64,000 bases of DNA from Hanleya hanleyi (lineage: Eukaryota; Mollusca; Polyplacophora; Lepidopleurida; Hanleyidae), in contig JAVTVY010047966.1 of the NCBI GenBank assembly GCA_036873755.1, positions 1 through 64,000 of the forward strand, given 5' to 3'. A program made the position numbers and the translations under genes. Below, one piece after another: positions 22,001-29,810 of the stretch; within the stretch, counting starts at the first letter, position 1, and every line of letters begins with the position of its first letter. The notes beneath the pieces were generated by a model. The model saw only the letters and a list, made by a program, of their open reading frames with translations, did not search any database and had not been told where the DNA came from.

Positions 22001-23664
22001 TACACAGTATGTGTACAAACGAATTTGTACATGGTAGTTCTGAGAGTGTATGTTTCGCCAAATTTTATTTCGTAGATCAACTACCTCTGTACATGGCTGA
22101 AATACAGACAGTGTCGAAGCGTGTTGCTGTTCGAATCGGCCCGTTCTGCATTAGCGCAATAACAAAAGACTACACGCCTGCTTTTTAATTGAAAGAGATC
22201 ATGCATATTTTCTAAATGAAATTTCCGTTGATGATTGTGTCGGTCACATGCACATATAATTAAGAGTGTTTGTCAAGATATAAGATAAACACCATAAGCT
22301 TAACATTTCATCTATAGATCACTCCCTTAAGCAACTTGAGTGAAATTTCCATCAAGACTGGAAAGTGATTCCCCTCAAATTTGAGTGAAACATTTCACTC
22401 AAGTTGAGTGACTTCCACTCAATTTGAGCGAAAATAAACTTCACTGAAGTAGAGTTAAAATAACATGAGAGAATTTTCAAACTCAACTGGAGTGAAATTT
22501 ACTCAATTTAAGCGAGATCTTACTTGAGTGAACTATTTACTAAAGTTTTTTTTTGGAGAGCATCCATCTTAGATTCATATGACATATTCATATGGATATA
22601 TATGTACATATACATATCGCCATTTATAGTAATTCATTTTTATATGCTCATCGATAGACAAGGTCGTATCTTGCGATCAAGATTTCCGTTCGTCTGTCCG
22701 TTTGTTAAGTTTTGCTTGTCCATGCGATATCTCCGGTTCCTTGTCATGGATTGATACCGAACTTTGAGTATACCGTAACCATGAGTCGTTGGGGATCCCT
22801 ATTCAGTTTGAGATCAACAGGACAAATGTCAAGGTCACTGTGATTGAAAATACACGAAATCATTTTTCAAATTCTTTGTTCAGACTCGACCTTGATTGTG
22901 ATGGCAGAAAAGTCTAAGACTATTGATTTAGGATATTGTCTGCTTGGTCTATCCGTCCATCTATCTGTCCATCTGGTTTGTTAACACAATATCTCCTTAA
23001 GGACTATAGCCAAAATTCATACAACATATGCAACTGGCGATGAGTCAGAAGCCTAGTGAATATGACTTACCTTGACCTATTTTATCTAGGTCAAATTTGA
23101 GTATTGGCGATAACATTTGAAGGATTACATCTAGGATCGCCGAATTTATACTACATATGCAAATGGTGATTGGCTAGAAGTCTTTCCAGTTTGATTGACC
23201 TTGGCCTATTCTATCAAGGTCAAATTCTGGTTATTATAGTATCTCGAGGGATCATGGCTCGGCTCTTCAAATTTACATTTCAGTACATATGCAACTGGTG
23301 TTTAATTAGAAGCCTATTCAAGTTAAACGATCTTGACCTATTTCATCAAAGTCAAGTTCTAGTTAATGCACTAATCAAAGGGTTACAGTGAGGCGTGCAC
23401 GAGAGTATATTGACGCCCATAAGCCTCGTGTATAGCCATGTAATCAAATTTCTTTAATTATTCCCAACCCGTTTCAGATGGCGCAGTGACGGAAGACAAA
23501 AACTCGTAGAAGATGAAAGGGTGGATTCCTATTACCAGATAGCCTTCCCTGAACGCAGCAATGAAGAAGCCAGCTTAGATTCGGGCATAGAGAATCCGAC
23601 GTACAAGTATAAAATGAGCGAACTGGAAGCTTCTGAGGCGGAGCTGATGGCAAACCTTGGCTAA
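883..23664 (+). CDS. LDL receptor-related protein (LRP-type), 3' part, 13 exons
   Basis: Single-pass endocytic receptor of the LDL receptor family, 5' incomplete. The exons are 883-1000, 4325-4481, 9466-9633, 10512-10748, 11448-11619, 13590-13720, 14064-14220, 14872-14984, 16529-16648, 18174-18413, 18726-18812, 21357-21456 and 23478-23664. All have AG/GT borders and all phases join, giving 661 residues plus TAA. Domain order is: two YWTD blades, EGF ([14 protein letters not shown]), six YWTD blades, EGF, Ser/Thr-rich stalk, membrane helix, and a cytoplasmic tail of about 60 residues with NPTY. Propeller-EGF pairs running straight into a stalk and helix fit LRP4-like receptors better than LRP5/6, whose tails carry PPPSP motifs not seen here. 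The missing 5' exons should hold further propellers or LDL-A modules. Orthology to one vertebrate LRP is not settled. Confidence 0.93.
1001..2055. other. intron sequence with no recognisable gene
   Basis: Part of the intron after the first visible LRP exon. A 103-codon frame at 1145-1456 matches no family I know and has no flanking splice signals that join the LRP phase. Small hairpins occur at 1820-1860 (GTAGGAG...CTCCTAC) and 1864-1893. Confidence 0.5.
2056..2800. repeat. 45-bp intronic minisatellite that grew from a 32-bp unit
   Basis: The first three copies have a 32-bp period (GTGACTATTTGTATCCCAGT, then CACGCTTTCACT). From about 2150 each unit gains 13 bp (GTAGGTGATCCCG), giving a 45-bp period for the rest of the array, with a few degenerate units at 2570-2640. 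Because 45 is a multiple of 3, long minus-strand frames appear; they are artefacts. Confidence 0.95.
3297..3372. repeat. isolated copy of the 45-bp unit with shared right flank
   Basis: Holds TATCCCAGTCACGCTTTTAT, then TGTAGCTGATCATG and ATCTTGAA. The right edge of the 2056-2800 array reads the same way (GTAGCTGTTCATG, ATATCTTGAA). This suggests two copies of one dispersed element, of which only one expanded. Confidence 0.75.
3655..3915. repeat. 15-bp minisatellite, CCTACCTGRGC type
   Basis: About 17 tandem units alternating GAGCATCCTACCT and GGGCGCCCTACCT, with a 30-bp alternation in places. It lies in the same LRP intron as the 45-bp array. Confidence 0.9.
4325..4481 (+). CDS. LRP exon: last blade of the upstream propeller
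   Basis: Follows TTGTAG and ends CTG/gtaaga. It encodes [13 protein letters not shown] and the tail of the propeller, then NNLPG. It ends in phase 1, the phase kept at both borders of the EGF exons that follow. Confidence 0.88.
4912..5062. mobile_element. small inverted-repeat (MITE-like) element
   Basis: Two arms of about 44 bp, 4912-4955 and 5020-5062, are reverse complements with a few mismatches. They carry AACAGCTGAGA and CTCAGCTGTT around a spacer of about 64 bp. No protein is encoded, and I see no clear target-site duplication. Confidence 0.75.
5273..5574. mobile_element. inverted-repeat element, about 300 bp
   Basis: Arms 5273-5315 and 5532-5574 are inverted copies; the shared core is CTATTTCCGTATTGGCGG. 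The 73-codon frame running through it (5212-5433) has no recognisable product. Confidence 0.7.
6144..7106. mobile_element. TA-flanked non-autonomous DNA transposon with CCGTTA array
   Basis: Perfect 14-bp terminal inverted repeats (TACACTCAAAATAA and its complement) bound 963 bp. Just inside both ends lie many copies, in both orientations, of TCCGTTA/TAACGGA, at 6160-6300 and 6890-7090. The right-hand block also holds a tandem duplication of about 113 bp (around 6895-7080). The outer TA may be the target duplication, as in Tc1/mariner-type elements. No transposase is present. Confidence 0.85.
7261..7917. mobile_element. TA-flanked element with TGAACAC array
   Basis: The ends TACACTGT-GAGCAAA and (complement of 3') TACACTGTCGAACAAA match over about 14 of 16 positions. 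Inside are many copies of TGAACAC/GTGTTCA, mostly at 7458-7710 and again at 7830-7900. The internal motif TACACTGGGCG at 7706 could be the end of a nested element, so the outer borders are less sure than for 6144-7106. Confidence 0.65.
8508..9221. mobile_element. 714-bp palindromic element with independently expanded arm minisatellites
   Basis: Outer arms 8508-8693 and 8952-9221 are inverted copies; inner arms 8697-8726 and 8775-8802 form a second nested pair. The left arm holds three 18-bp units (GTGATCGTAAACCCTCAA). The right arm holds about five 28-bp units (ACTTGAGGGTTTACGATCAC, then TTTACTGT). No protein is recognisable. Confidence 0.85.
9466..9633 (+). CDS. LRP exon: first EGF-like module
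   Basis: A symmetric 1-1 phase exon of 168 bases coding a six-cysteine EGF-like module: GGCEQLCLA, then [17 protein letters not shown]. This is the calcium-independent type that normally separates YWTD propellers in LDL-receptor relatives. Confidence 0.92.
9634..10511. other. LRP intron, nothing recognised
   Basis: AT-rich intron between the first EGF exon and the second propeller. I see no repeat with clear borders, no further exon and no RNA gene. Confidence 0.4.
10512..10748 (+). CDS. LRP exon: blades 1 and 2 of the second propeller
   Basis: Acceptor AATTCAG at 10505-10511, donor CAG/gtgata at 10749. It encodes [15 protein letters not shown] (a degenerate first blade) and [20 protein letters not shown] frame continues past the donor as an intron artefact. 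Confidence 0.92.
10749..11447. other. LRP intron, nothing recognised
   Basis: Intron between blades 2 and 3. There is only a weak short inverted match (CCTCCTACT near 10770 with AGTAGGAGG near 11008). Confidence 0.35.
11448..11619 (+). CDS. LRP exon: blade 3
   Basis: Starts with [10 protein letters not shown] and carries [17 protein letters not shown]. It ends GGG GG/gtaagg in phase 2, so the codon finishes in the next exon as glycine. Confidence 0.92.
11789..12313. repeat. 175-bp tandem repeat, three copies
   Basis: Units start GGAGTTTTTGTATCTCAGCC at 11789, 11964 and 12139, an exact 175-bp period, and are nearly identical. The high identity implies recent duplication inside the intron. 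The minus-strand frames at 11803 and 12153 are repeats of the same non-coding unit. Confidence 0.95.
13045..13405 (+). repeat. dispersed repeat C, copy 1
   Basis: Shares most of its length with 17620-18025 in the same orientation, including GGAGTTGTTCGGCCGGATTC, CATATGAAAAGTAGTTC and GTGGGGAGGTTG. No coding capacity was recognised. It is probably a non-autonomous mobile element. Confidence 0.8.
13590..13720 (+). CDS. LRP exon: blade 4
   Basis: Starts after TTTCCAG. It encodes [20 protein letters not shown] and then WPNGLAID, the usual ridge between blades. It ends in phase 1 before gtaaac. Confidence 0.92.
14064..14220 (+). CDS. LRP exon: blade 5 and start of blade 6
   Basis: Encodes [18 protein letters not shown], with Thr replaced by Cys in the YWTD motif, then YIYLTDWTR. 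It ends in phase 2 at AA/gtgagt. Confidence 0.91.
14304..14815 (+). mobile_element. dispersed family A, copy 1
   Basis: Starts CAACTCTACCAGGCCGGG and then carries the family order: CTTGGAGTAGAGGGCTGAAA, a GGTCAAGCTCTAC segment, CCAAGATGGCCACC, ATGATGACG, and later GGCCGCCATTTTGAAT. The right terminal repeat is missing. It fills most of the intron between blades 5 and 6. Confidence 0.75.
14872..14984 (+). CDS. LRP exon: end of blade 6
   Basis: Completes the propeller with [16 protein letters not shown] and [12 protein letters not shown]. Acceptor TTTTACAG, donor CAG/gtacgg, phase 1. Confidence 0.9.
15055..16012 (+). repeat. dispersed repeat B, two partial copies split by unrelated sequence
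   Basis: 15055-15280 (GTCACAGGACCTACG to AATGCGCCTTCAT) matches one half and 15860-16012 the other half of the minus-strand copy at 19440-19805. Both pieces contain the junction motif AACTTGNTGGTAACA, so they overlap by about 45 bases and look like two truncated copies rather than one interrupted copy. Confidence 0.75.
16529..16648 (+). CDS. LRP exon: second EGF-like module
   Basis: A 1-1 phase exon with six cysteines in EGF spacing: [13 protein letters not shown], then [16 protein letters not shown]. It closes the propeller on the membrane side. Confidence 0.9.
16649..17619. other. LRP intron, AT-rich, nothing firm
   Basis: Contains poly-T stretches at 17010-17045 and a direct pair of GCTTTCAATTCACGTG at 17208 and 17223. 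No exon or bounded element was found. Confidence 0.4.
17620..18030 (+). repeat. dispersed repeat C, copy 2
   Basis: Second copy of the element seen at 13045-13405, with the same orientation, two exons further on. Divergence is moderate and indels are short. It ends GGAGCATGCGCTGTGGGGAG. Confidence 0.8.
18174..18413 (+). CDS. LRP exon: Ser/Thr/Pro-rich stalk
   Basis: Encodes about 80 residues made largely of Thr, Ser, Pro and Lys with no cysteine, which fits an O-glycosylated stalk as in LDL-receptor relatives. Acceptor TTTCAG, donor CAG/gtaaat, phase 1 at both ends. Confidence 0.88.
18726..18812 (+). CDS. LRP exon: short stalk extension
   Basis: An 87-base 1-1 phase exon coding a Ser/Val-rich segment ([17 protein letters not shown]). 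Because it is phase-symmetric it could be skipped without a frameshift, giving a shorter stalk; that is inference. Confidence 0.8.
19440..19805 (-). repeat. dispersed repeat B, full inverted copy
   Basis: Reverse-complement match to 15055-15280 plus 15860-16012. Being continuous it is the best guide to the element (about 365 bp). A short GAGTGAG/GTGAGTCAGTGAG microsatellite lies inside. No transposase or RNA-polymerase III boxes were recognised. Confidence 0.75.
20164..20359. mobile_element. 196-bp palindromic MITE
   Basis: Arms of about 60 bp (20164-20226 and 20297-20359) are close to 90 percent identical as inverted copies, both carrying AGTGAATATTATCGTGTAAT. The loop holds a second small palindrome, CGAGCGGCGTAGCCGAG. 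No protein is encoded. Confidence 0.85.
21357..21456 (+). CDS. LRP exon: transmembrane helix
   Basis: Encodes about 23 hydrophobic residues ([20 protein letters not shown], then VFFY) followed by RR, a stop-transfer signal. It ends in phase 2 at AG/gttagt. A mobile element begins 21 bp past the donor. Confidence 0.92.
21478..22050. mobile_element. TA-flanked element with GTGTACAAA array
   Basis: The ends TACACTCGCAAAACTA and (complement of 3') TACACTCTCAGAACTA match 14 of 16. Inside, 21490-21600 and 22000-22035 hold repeated TGTGTACAAA/TTTGTACACA and GTGCACA motifs in both orientations. The first base is 22 bp downstream of the end of the membrane-helix exon. Confidence 0.8.
22315..22535. 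mobile_element. short element with CTCAATTTGAGTGAAA array
   Basis: About ten copies of TTGAGTGAAAT and its complement fill 220 bp. The ends TAGATCACTCCCTTAAG and (complement) TAGTTCACTCAAGTAAG match about 13 of 17. It follows the same plan as the larger elements at 6144, 7261 and 21478 but is nearly all motif. Confidence 0.65.
22640..23400 (+). repeat. diverged internally repetitive intron element
   Basis: Repeated modules of the form CATATGCAACTGGYG, TTAGAAGCCTA and GACCTATTTTATCNAGGTCAA occur three to four times with a spacing of roughly 110-130 bp. The opening CGTTCGTCTGTCCGTTTG resembles the stretch at 4566-4600 (CTGTCTGTCCATCGGTCTGT), which may be a short relative. Confidence 0.6.
23478..23664 (+). 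CDS. LRP last exon: cytoplasmic tail with NPTY
   Basis: Encodes about 60 hydrophilic residues with SYYQIAF and ENPTYKY. NPxY is the clathrin/PTB-domain endocytosis signal of LDL-receptor relatives. The acidic end [12 protein letters not shown] precedes TAA at 23662-23664. Confidence 0.93.
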
Positions 23665-23669
23665 GCGTA

Positions 23670-23880
23670 TACAGTGAAACCTGTGAAAACCGACATCTGG
23701 GTAAACCGACAAACCTCTAAATAGCGACATTATCTTGGGTCCCAATACTTAAATTTTACTTATACTTAAATACTTTAATTTAAGGTATTTTGAAACTTCA
23801 TCAACCCCAACCCCAACCCTGTCAAAATCGACACTATAATCTTGACCAAAGCATGGTCGGTTTACACAGGTTTCACTGTA
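23670..23880. mobile_element. 211-bp Tigger-like MITE in the LRP 3' UTR
   Basis: The 25-bp terminal inverted repeats start TACAGTGAAACCTGTG, and the 3' end is its complement with one mismatch. The outer TA can serve as target duplication. The ends resemble those of Tigger/pogo-type elements. It begins 5 bp after the LRP stop codon, so it should be part of the mature mRNA. Confidence 0.88.
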
Positions 23881-24415
23881 ATGTATAAATTACCTGATAT
23901 CCACATCTTTCGGATAACAATGGGCACTAAATTGATAAACTGGGATTGATCGGAACTAGGAGCGAGTCATTTGCATATACACCGAGTTTAGGGAGATAAG
24001 GTACGGTATACCACCGATCAAGTATCAGCTTAGGTAGCCAGGCCTAGTTTGTGCATTCCTAAATGCACAAAGTAGAGCTCATTAAGAAAATTGTTTAGTC
24101 ATTATCGCTCGCCAGGAAGGTGGAACGGGTGGAACGGGTGGCCGGATTTTATTTATATTTTCATTTTATTGACGTAAGAGGTATAATGAGGCCAGTCACT
24201 TTGGTCAAAAGGTTCGGACGGCGAGAACATACGAGGAGGATGGTGATGATAAGGGGATGATTATCTGTAATGATCATATAAGGGAGCGTGTTAGGAACAA
24301 GGGTATGAACACCTGCAGCAAAGCATGCGTACACTGTACAAATCCAGTGTTTAGTTAGTTTAGAGGATCGTTTTGAACACATGTATTTTGTCCTCAGCAG
24401 GCATCTTTTGGATTT

Positions 24416-24985
24416 AACCCTATCTGGCCTGGGCTGTTTGGACCTGTTCAGGCCTGGATGGGGTGCAGGGCATTCCCCCCCCCCCCCACGTAAATAATTT
24501 TCTTACCCCTTGATCTAGGGAGCTGAAACTGAGCACACTATACCCTTGGGTAAAGCTCTACCAGAAAATATAAAAAACATTCCAAGCTGGTCACTTTGAT
24601 GACGCCACAGTGACGTCATCTTCAAAATAGGCATTTTGGGTCGATTTTTCTGTCTTTTTTAATTTTTTTTTATTTATGATTTTTCTTCGCAAAACTGCAT
24701 GAAAAATTAGTAAGTAATAGTCTGTCGTAAACTAAAATAGATTTTGCCGAATTTTGATCGAAGGAAAGCAGAAATTTTGAAGAAAAATTTCGGAAATGTC
24801 ACTTTTCTGATACCCAACATGGCCGCCATCTTGAATTTACCCATGATCCTCTACTCATGTATACGGAAATAGGCTCAGAATAACCACAGTATGATAAACT
24901 AAAAAGTCGCAGAGGGACAGCTTTCATTTTTTTGTCGTTCTGGAGATAGGAGAGAAAATTTGGTAGGGGGGGGGGGGGCGCAAAA
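24416..24985 (+). mobile_element. dispersed family A, copy 2
   Basis: Begins AACCCTATCTGGCCTGGGC and carries the family modules: AGGGAGCTGAAACTGAGCAC, CCCTTGGGTAAAGCTCTACC, TGACGTCATC, GGCCGCCATCTTGAATTT and CCATGATCCTCTACTC. It ends in a G-run without a terminal repeat. Confidence 0.85.
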
Positions 24986-25149
24986 TTAACTGCACTCCTG
25001 CACTTCTGGTCGGAATGTACATTTCACCATCCTATGATTATGCGTGTTATTGCCACTGGACCACGTACAGCTGTATAAAGTATATCGTTACATCTGAATC
25101 GCGTATGTCGCAAGTGCATATAGTTTCCTATGTGATTGCTATAGTACTG

Positions 25150-25955
25150 GATCACCGTTACAGCCGGATTACAGAAGTCAGTACTGCTGAATGGCGTATG
25201 TTGTTACTGCTGGATTACCTATGTCATTAACTGCTGGATTACGTATGTTGTTACTGCTGGATTGTATGTCGTTTCTGCTCATTTACGTATCTTATTACTG
25301 CTGGTTTGCGTATGTTGTTACTGCTGACTTACTTATGATGTAACTGTGAATTGCCTTTGTCGTTACTGCTGAATTACTTATGATATAACTGTGAATTGCC
25401 TTTGTCGTTACTGCTGAATTACTTTTGGTAACTGTGGATCGCCTATGTCGTTACTGCTGAATTACTTTTGATAACTGTGGATCGCCTATGCCGTTACTGC
25501 TGAATTTACTTATCTTATTACTGCTGGATTACCAATGTCGTTATTGCTGAATTACGTGTGATGTTGCATCTGGATTGCCTACGCCGTACTTCCGGATTAC
25601 GCACGTCCATCGCTCATATCGATTTTGTTGAAGTACGTTTGTCGTCACTGCTGGATTACGTACATGTATGTCTTTAGTGCTGAATTTCGAATGCTTTTGC
25701 TGTTGGATTGCCTGTATCGTTATTGCTGGATTACGTACGTGTCTCCACTGTTGGATTGCCTGTATCGTTATTGCTGGATTACGTACGTGTCTCCACTGTT
25801 GGATTGCCTGTATCGTTATTTCTGGATTACGTACGTGTCTCCACTGTTGGATCACGTCTGTCGTTACATGTGGCTTACGTGTATCGTTACCGCTGGATTA
25901 CGTATGTGGTCATCGCTGGATTGCTGGATAACGTATGTCATTATCAATTTTGTTT
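25150..25955. repeat. 24-bp minisatellite with a 48-bp higher-order zone
   Basis: Degenerate units around GTTACTGCTGGATTACGTAT run from 25180. At 25705-25850 three almost identical 48-bp units (two monomers each) recur, containing GGATTGCCTGTATCGTTATT. Several plus and minus frames stay open only because the unit is a multiple of three. Confidence 0.93.
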
Positions 25956-26124
25956 TTAAAAACTTAACTTTTTTTATTCGTATGTGGACCGCCTATCCGG
26001 GTTGTTGTTAGTCGATAGTTTATTGTTTATTTCGTGAAAAGAAGAAATACTGCAGTATGGGAGAATATTCAGTTTGTGCATGAATGATGAATCGCTGTGC
26101 TTTTGTCGCTTTGCTTCCTTTAAC

Positions 26125-26497
26125 AGGTTAGAGCGATTTCGCTCTCTAAAATGGAGATAAAGAAGGTCGTTTTTGCTCAAAAACTTTAACCTCATTCTTA
26201 ACCAAATCTTCAAAACTATAGGCGCATTAATCTATACATTGTTTCATGTCCTAATTTGCCACTTGAAAAGCCACTCCATGTTGTTTGAACAGCGTGACAG
26301 ATATTTGGCATATTATTATGCAAATTAGATAGATGACAATTTCATCTTTTTTTTACTAATATTTGATGGCGATATATATATGTCTGTGTGCGCCTCAAGA
26401 GAATTTTGCTGAATTCCTTATGTGAAATGATTTATTGAGCAAAAACGACATTTTGTACCTCCATTTTAGAGAATCGGATCGCCCTAACCTATCTACT
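26125..26497. mobile_element. MITE with 55-bp terminal inverted repeats
   Basis: The left end AGGTTAGAGCGATTTCG runs to GTCGTTTTTGCTCAAAA. The right end is the inverted copy (TTGAGCAAAAACGAC to CGCCCTAACCT). Both contain CTCTAAAATGGAG. The body is about 260 bp, AT-rich and non-coding. Similar wording (AAAATGGAGGTTGTTTTTGC) occurs at 8450-8470. Confidence 0.82.
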
Positions 26498-27054
26498 TTC
26501 GTGATTTTAACTGGGTGCTGAACCGGAACCGATGTTCATTTCTTACAAATAGTTCAAAGCCATCATTCAATTCCTTAATGTTTTTTTTCGCTTATACGAT
26601 GTCACCAAAACCATAGTTCTTGGGTCAATGGCGCATTTCTTAGACGGTACCTTTCTGAAAAAAAAAGACTTCCATTGTACAAAGAATCTGTTAGTATTAG
26701 CTATATATTAGTTATATATTAGCTATATATTTTAAAGAGATATATCAAGTTTTTGTACATAACATTTTAGACGGTAGTATAGAAAAGAAAACTTAGCCTT
26801 AATAAATTAAAATCATATCGAGGAATTATCTTCTGAAATTATTATCGCCATGAGAATGTTCCAATATTTTGTCTCATAGTATCATTTTATTGTTCCATTC
26901 CAGTGTAAGTTACACATATGTGAATTACATCAATAAATAGCGCTTTGTACATTGTAGATCAACACCACGTGTTTTGTTTATTTGTTTGTTTGTTTGTTTG
27001 CTCGTTATGTCCAGCCAACTATCATCGAACGGGCATCGTTTTTCTACATTTCCA

Positions 27055-27335
27055 TTCAATACAGTATTTATTTTCGTCCTTTCGTCCAAAATTCCAGAAT
27101 TGACGAAAATATAACTTTTCTGGTACCCACATGGTCGCCATCTTCAATTTACCCATGATCCTCTGCTCTTGAGTTATGCAAATAGGCTCAAAATGACCAC
27201 AATATGATAAACTATAAAGTCACAGGGTGCCAGCTCTCAATTTTTTTGTCGTTCCGGAGATAACACAGAAAGTTTGGTAGGGGGGCAGGCATTTTGCTCC
27301 CACCCGCCTCCCCCTTCCAGGCCTGGTAGGGTAAA
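27055..27335 (+). mobile_element. dispersed family A, copy 3 (right part only)
   Basis: Starts inside the family at the CGAAAATATAACTTTTCTGG segment, keeps GGTCGCCATCTTCAATTT and CCATGATCCTCTGCTC, and ends with the terminal repeat CCAGGCCTGGTAGGGT. The left half is missing. Confidence 0.82.
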
Positions 27336-27339
27336 AATG

Positions 27340-29435
27340 CAACTAATTTATTTTCTTCGAAATGTTTGCCCAATCGTCAAAAGATTTGTTTGAGAAATGG
27401 TTAAAAGTATAATCGTCCCAAACTACTTTGCAAGAAGGTGATGTCACCGGAGCAGCAAAGACATATAGTTTTCATTATCTGATGGAACTTTTAAATCTTG
27501 CGTTTCAGGCTACAGGCCAGTCATTCATTTAGTTTGATATTCAACCGCACATTTGATGCGATTTGATTTTCCGATGCCTTATATCCAGAAACACTTGTAA
27601 CATATCACAGTCAATGTGGATCGCGTACAGGGAAATCGCTAAATTGGAAAACTGCAATCTAATCATTAGATCTAATCATCCAACTTATCTCACAATAAAG
27701 GCAGAACACCCTTGGCAAACTGACGAGTAGTGCAGTGTAGTCAGAGCATCCCAGGATTAGCTAGAGGAGTACCTATAGGATAGTGTGCAGCGTAAACTGC
27801 AACTACACTGCGTCAGCTGGAGGAGTAGGTTGAGTGTAGTCTGCAGTGTAGCCTGAGGAGTACAATGGAACAACAGTCAGCTGTCAATGTAATGTATAAA
27901 TCCAATGCCCTGTTCTTCTCCCCACTTATAATATAAATCGCAGTTCAGTCATTAAAGGCTGTTTTTAGCGTGCACGAAGGGTACATAAAGGGTCTAGTGA
28001 AATGCTTTTCGAAAGCATGGTGAGATTAAATAAGACCGTGGAATATAATTAGAGCCAATCTTACATACTTGTCAAACCTTTAATGAAACCTTGTGATTTT
28101 GTTTTGATTTCAAGTGGTGTCATTTTTTCCCATTAATTTCTATTATTCGGCACTATTCTATGATGAGCAATGTTGTGGATTAGAAAGATTAAATCCACTG
28201 GACGCTGAAACCTCGTTTTCCTATCTACTGTTATGATAATTACCACCATATATACCAGAAGATTTCGGAATTCCGAAAAGGCGCCAAAAGAACCAGAGAG
28301 CATGAATCTAGCCTGACTGATTCAGCACTTGATAGTGATTTATTGTAGGACTTTACCCCAACAAAAAATCGAAAATGTTGGAATTAGTGACAACTTCCTC
28401 CCCAATTTTTCTAGTAGATTATTAAACTGAACTAAAGGACGGCGAAAATGAATGTATATTATGAAGCTATTATGAAGCTATGTTTCGAAAAGCAGGGAAA
28501 ATAATTTATTTCGATAAACCGATAAGGCCGAATCTCATCGATTTATGGTTTGTTATAATAGTCGTAGATTTGACGGTTGTAAAAGGCGGTTGTGTTTATT
28601 TGTTATTGAGAGAATCCGTCTTTGAGATACCATGATCATTTGTCAATGTGATCCTGCACAATGACTTAAAATGACCCCAGTATGATGAGGTATGATACCA
28701 GGGAGCTTCGGTTCATAATTCCTTTCTATTCTGGAAATAGGTCAAATAGATTAATGAGGATCACATTGCCCCAGCACCCAGGATGGGCAGAGTTAATTAT
28801 GAGGTCATTTATGAGAACATTTTTCTAAACTATTTGGATTATTTTCACTCATTTACCGAAAGCATTGGCTTTACTTTGATATGTAACATCTAACGTTTCG
28901 ATTAATCCAATGATACACAGGTGATTACATATGCCCCTACCTCCACTAAATTTCAGGAAAACTAGTATCACCTCCGCTCACTGACAAATCGCTGTACGTG
29001 TACGTTCTGCTCACACGGATTTCGGCCCGCCACCACATACACTATCCTTCAATGTTGTATGGTCAGAAATTGGTCAGCGCGAGTTGTGAAGGGAACGACG
29101 ATTTTGCTCCATCGGCTCCTAGCCTAATTTGTCATTTTGAAAAACAAAATATGATGCTTACTGGTTGTAGATTAGGACACACCATAGCCATGAATAGGTA
29201 GATTTGTTTGTATCTACTTCGAGGTGACAAATCAGAAAGTAGTAACTGATAACATTAATTGTTGAAATTTTGTGTCAGGCCATTATTTGGATTACTGTTG
29301 GCAGTGAACTCAGCATTTCATATTTTAAAATAATATAAAAAAGAATTGGCACCAACCCTAATTGCTAAACATTTTGGGTGGTAGGATTACCGCAAAGTCA
29401 CGACAAATGTTCCTAAAAATCTCTGTCGTTATCTA
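27340..29435. other. intergenic, no gene recognised
   Basis: AT-rich sequence. A 67-codon frame at 28998-29201 has no recognisable domain. 27720-27870 has loosely repeated GTGTAGTC/AGGAGTA words. No RNA gene or bounded transposon was seen. Confidence 0.4.
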
Positions 29436-29439
29436 ATAA

Positions 29440-29810
29440 TGTTGGCACCGATACTTACACGGACTGATAACCAACTCTGGCAACCAGATTCTCCCTTGGT
29501 TAACTTGGTGAAAGACCATTTTGTCTCTCAGCCCAACGAAATTGTAGCCTACAGAGGAACACGTATTCAAAGGCGGGTATGAAAACCTGATGAAAAGATG
29601 CATGCCTTCATGTTAGCTCTCTGGAATTTGTCAGGACACTGTATTTTTGGCAACGTTACAGATTAGTTGTCAATGTAAATGATGAGGCTATCCATCGCAA
29701 ATGTCTTATGGAGAAGGATCTAACATACAACAATGTCATGGACAGTGATGTGTCACTGTCCACGGAAACAACAACTAGGCATAAGAGATAGAGCAACCTA
29801 GAACACAGAC
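29440..29810 (+). pseudogene. decayed Gypsy-type (LTR retrotransposon) Gag fragment
   Basis: One reading frame encodes LVKDHFVSQPNEIVAYRGT, then after a stop codon HAFMLALWNLSGHCIFGN, and after another stop NDEAIHRKCLMEKDLT. This order (short Gag helix, LxxLxxHCxFGN, then NDxAIxRxxLxEKDLT) is characteristic of Gag of Gypsy/Mag-like retrotransposons. Two in-frame stops and no zinc knuckle, protease or LTR nearby show a dead fragment. Confidence 0.65.

Noticed and set aside
25541..26011. Four overlapping frames rich in LDYVRVS / WRHVRNP repeats
   Set aside because: All are shadows of the 24/48-bp minisatellite at 25150-25955, open in several frames on both strands.
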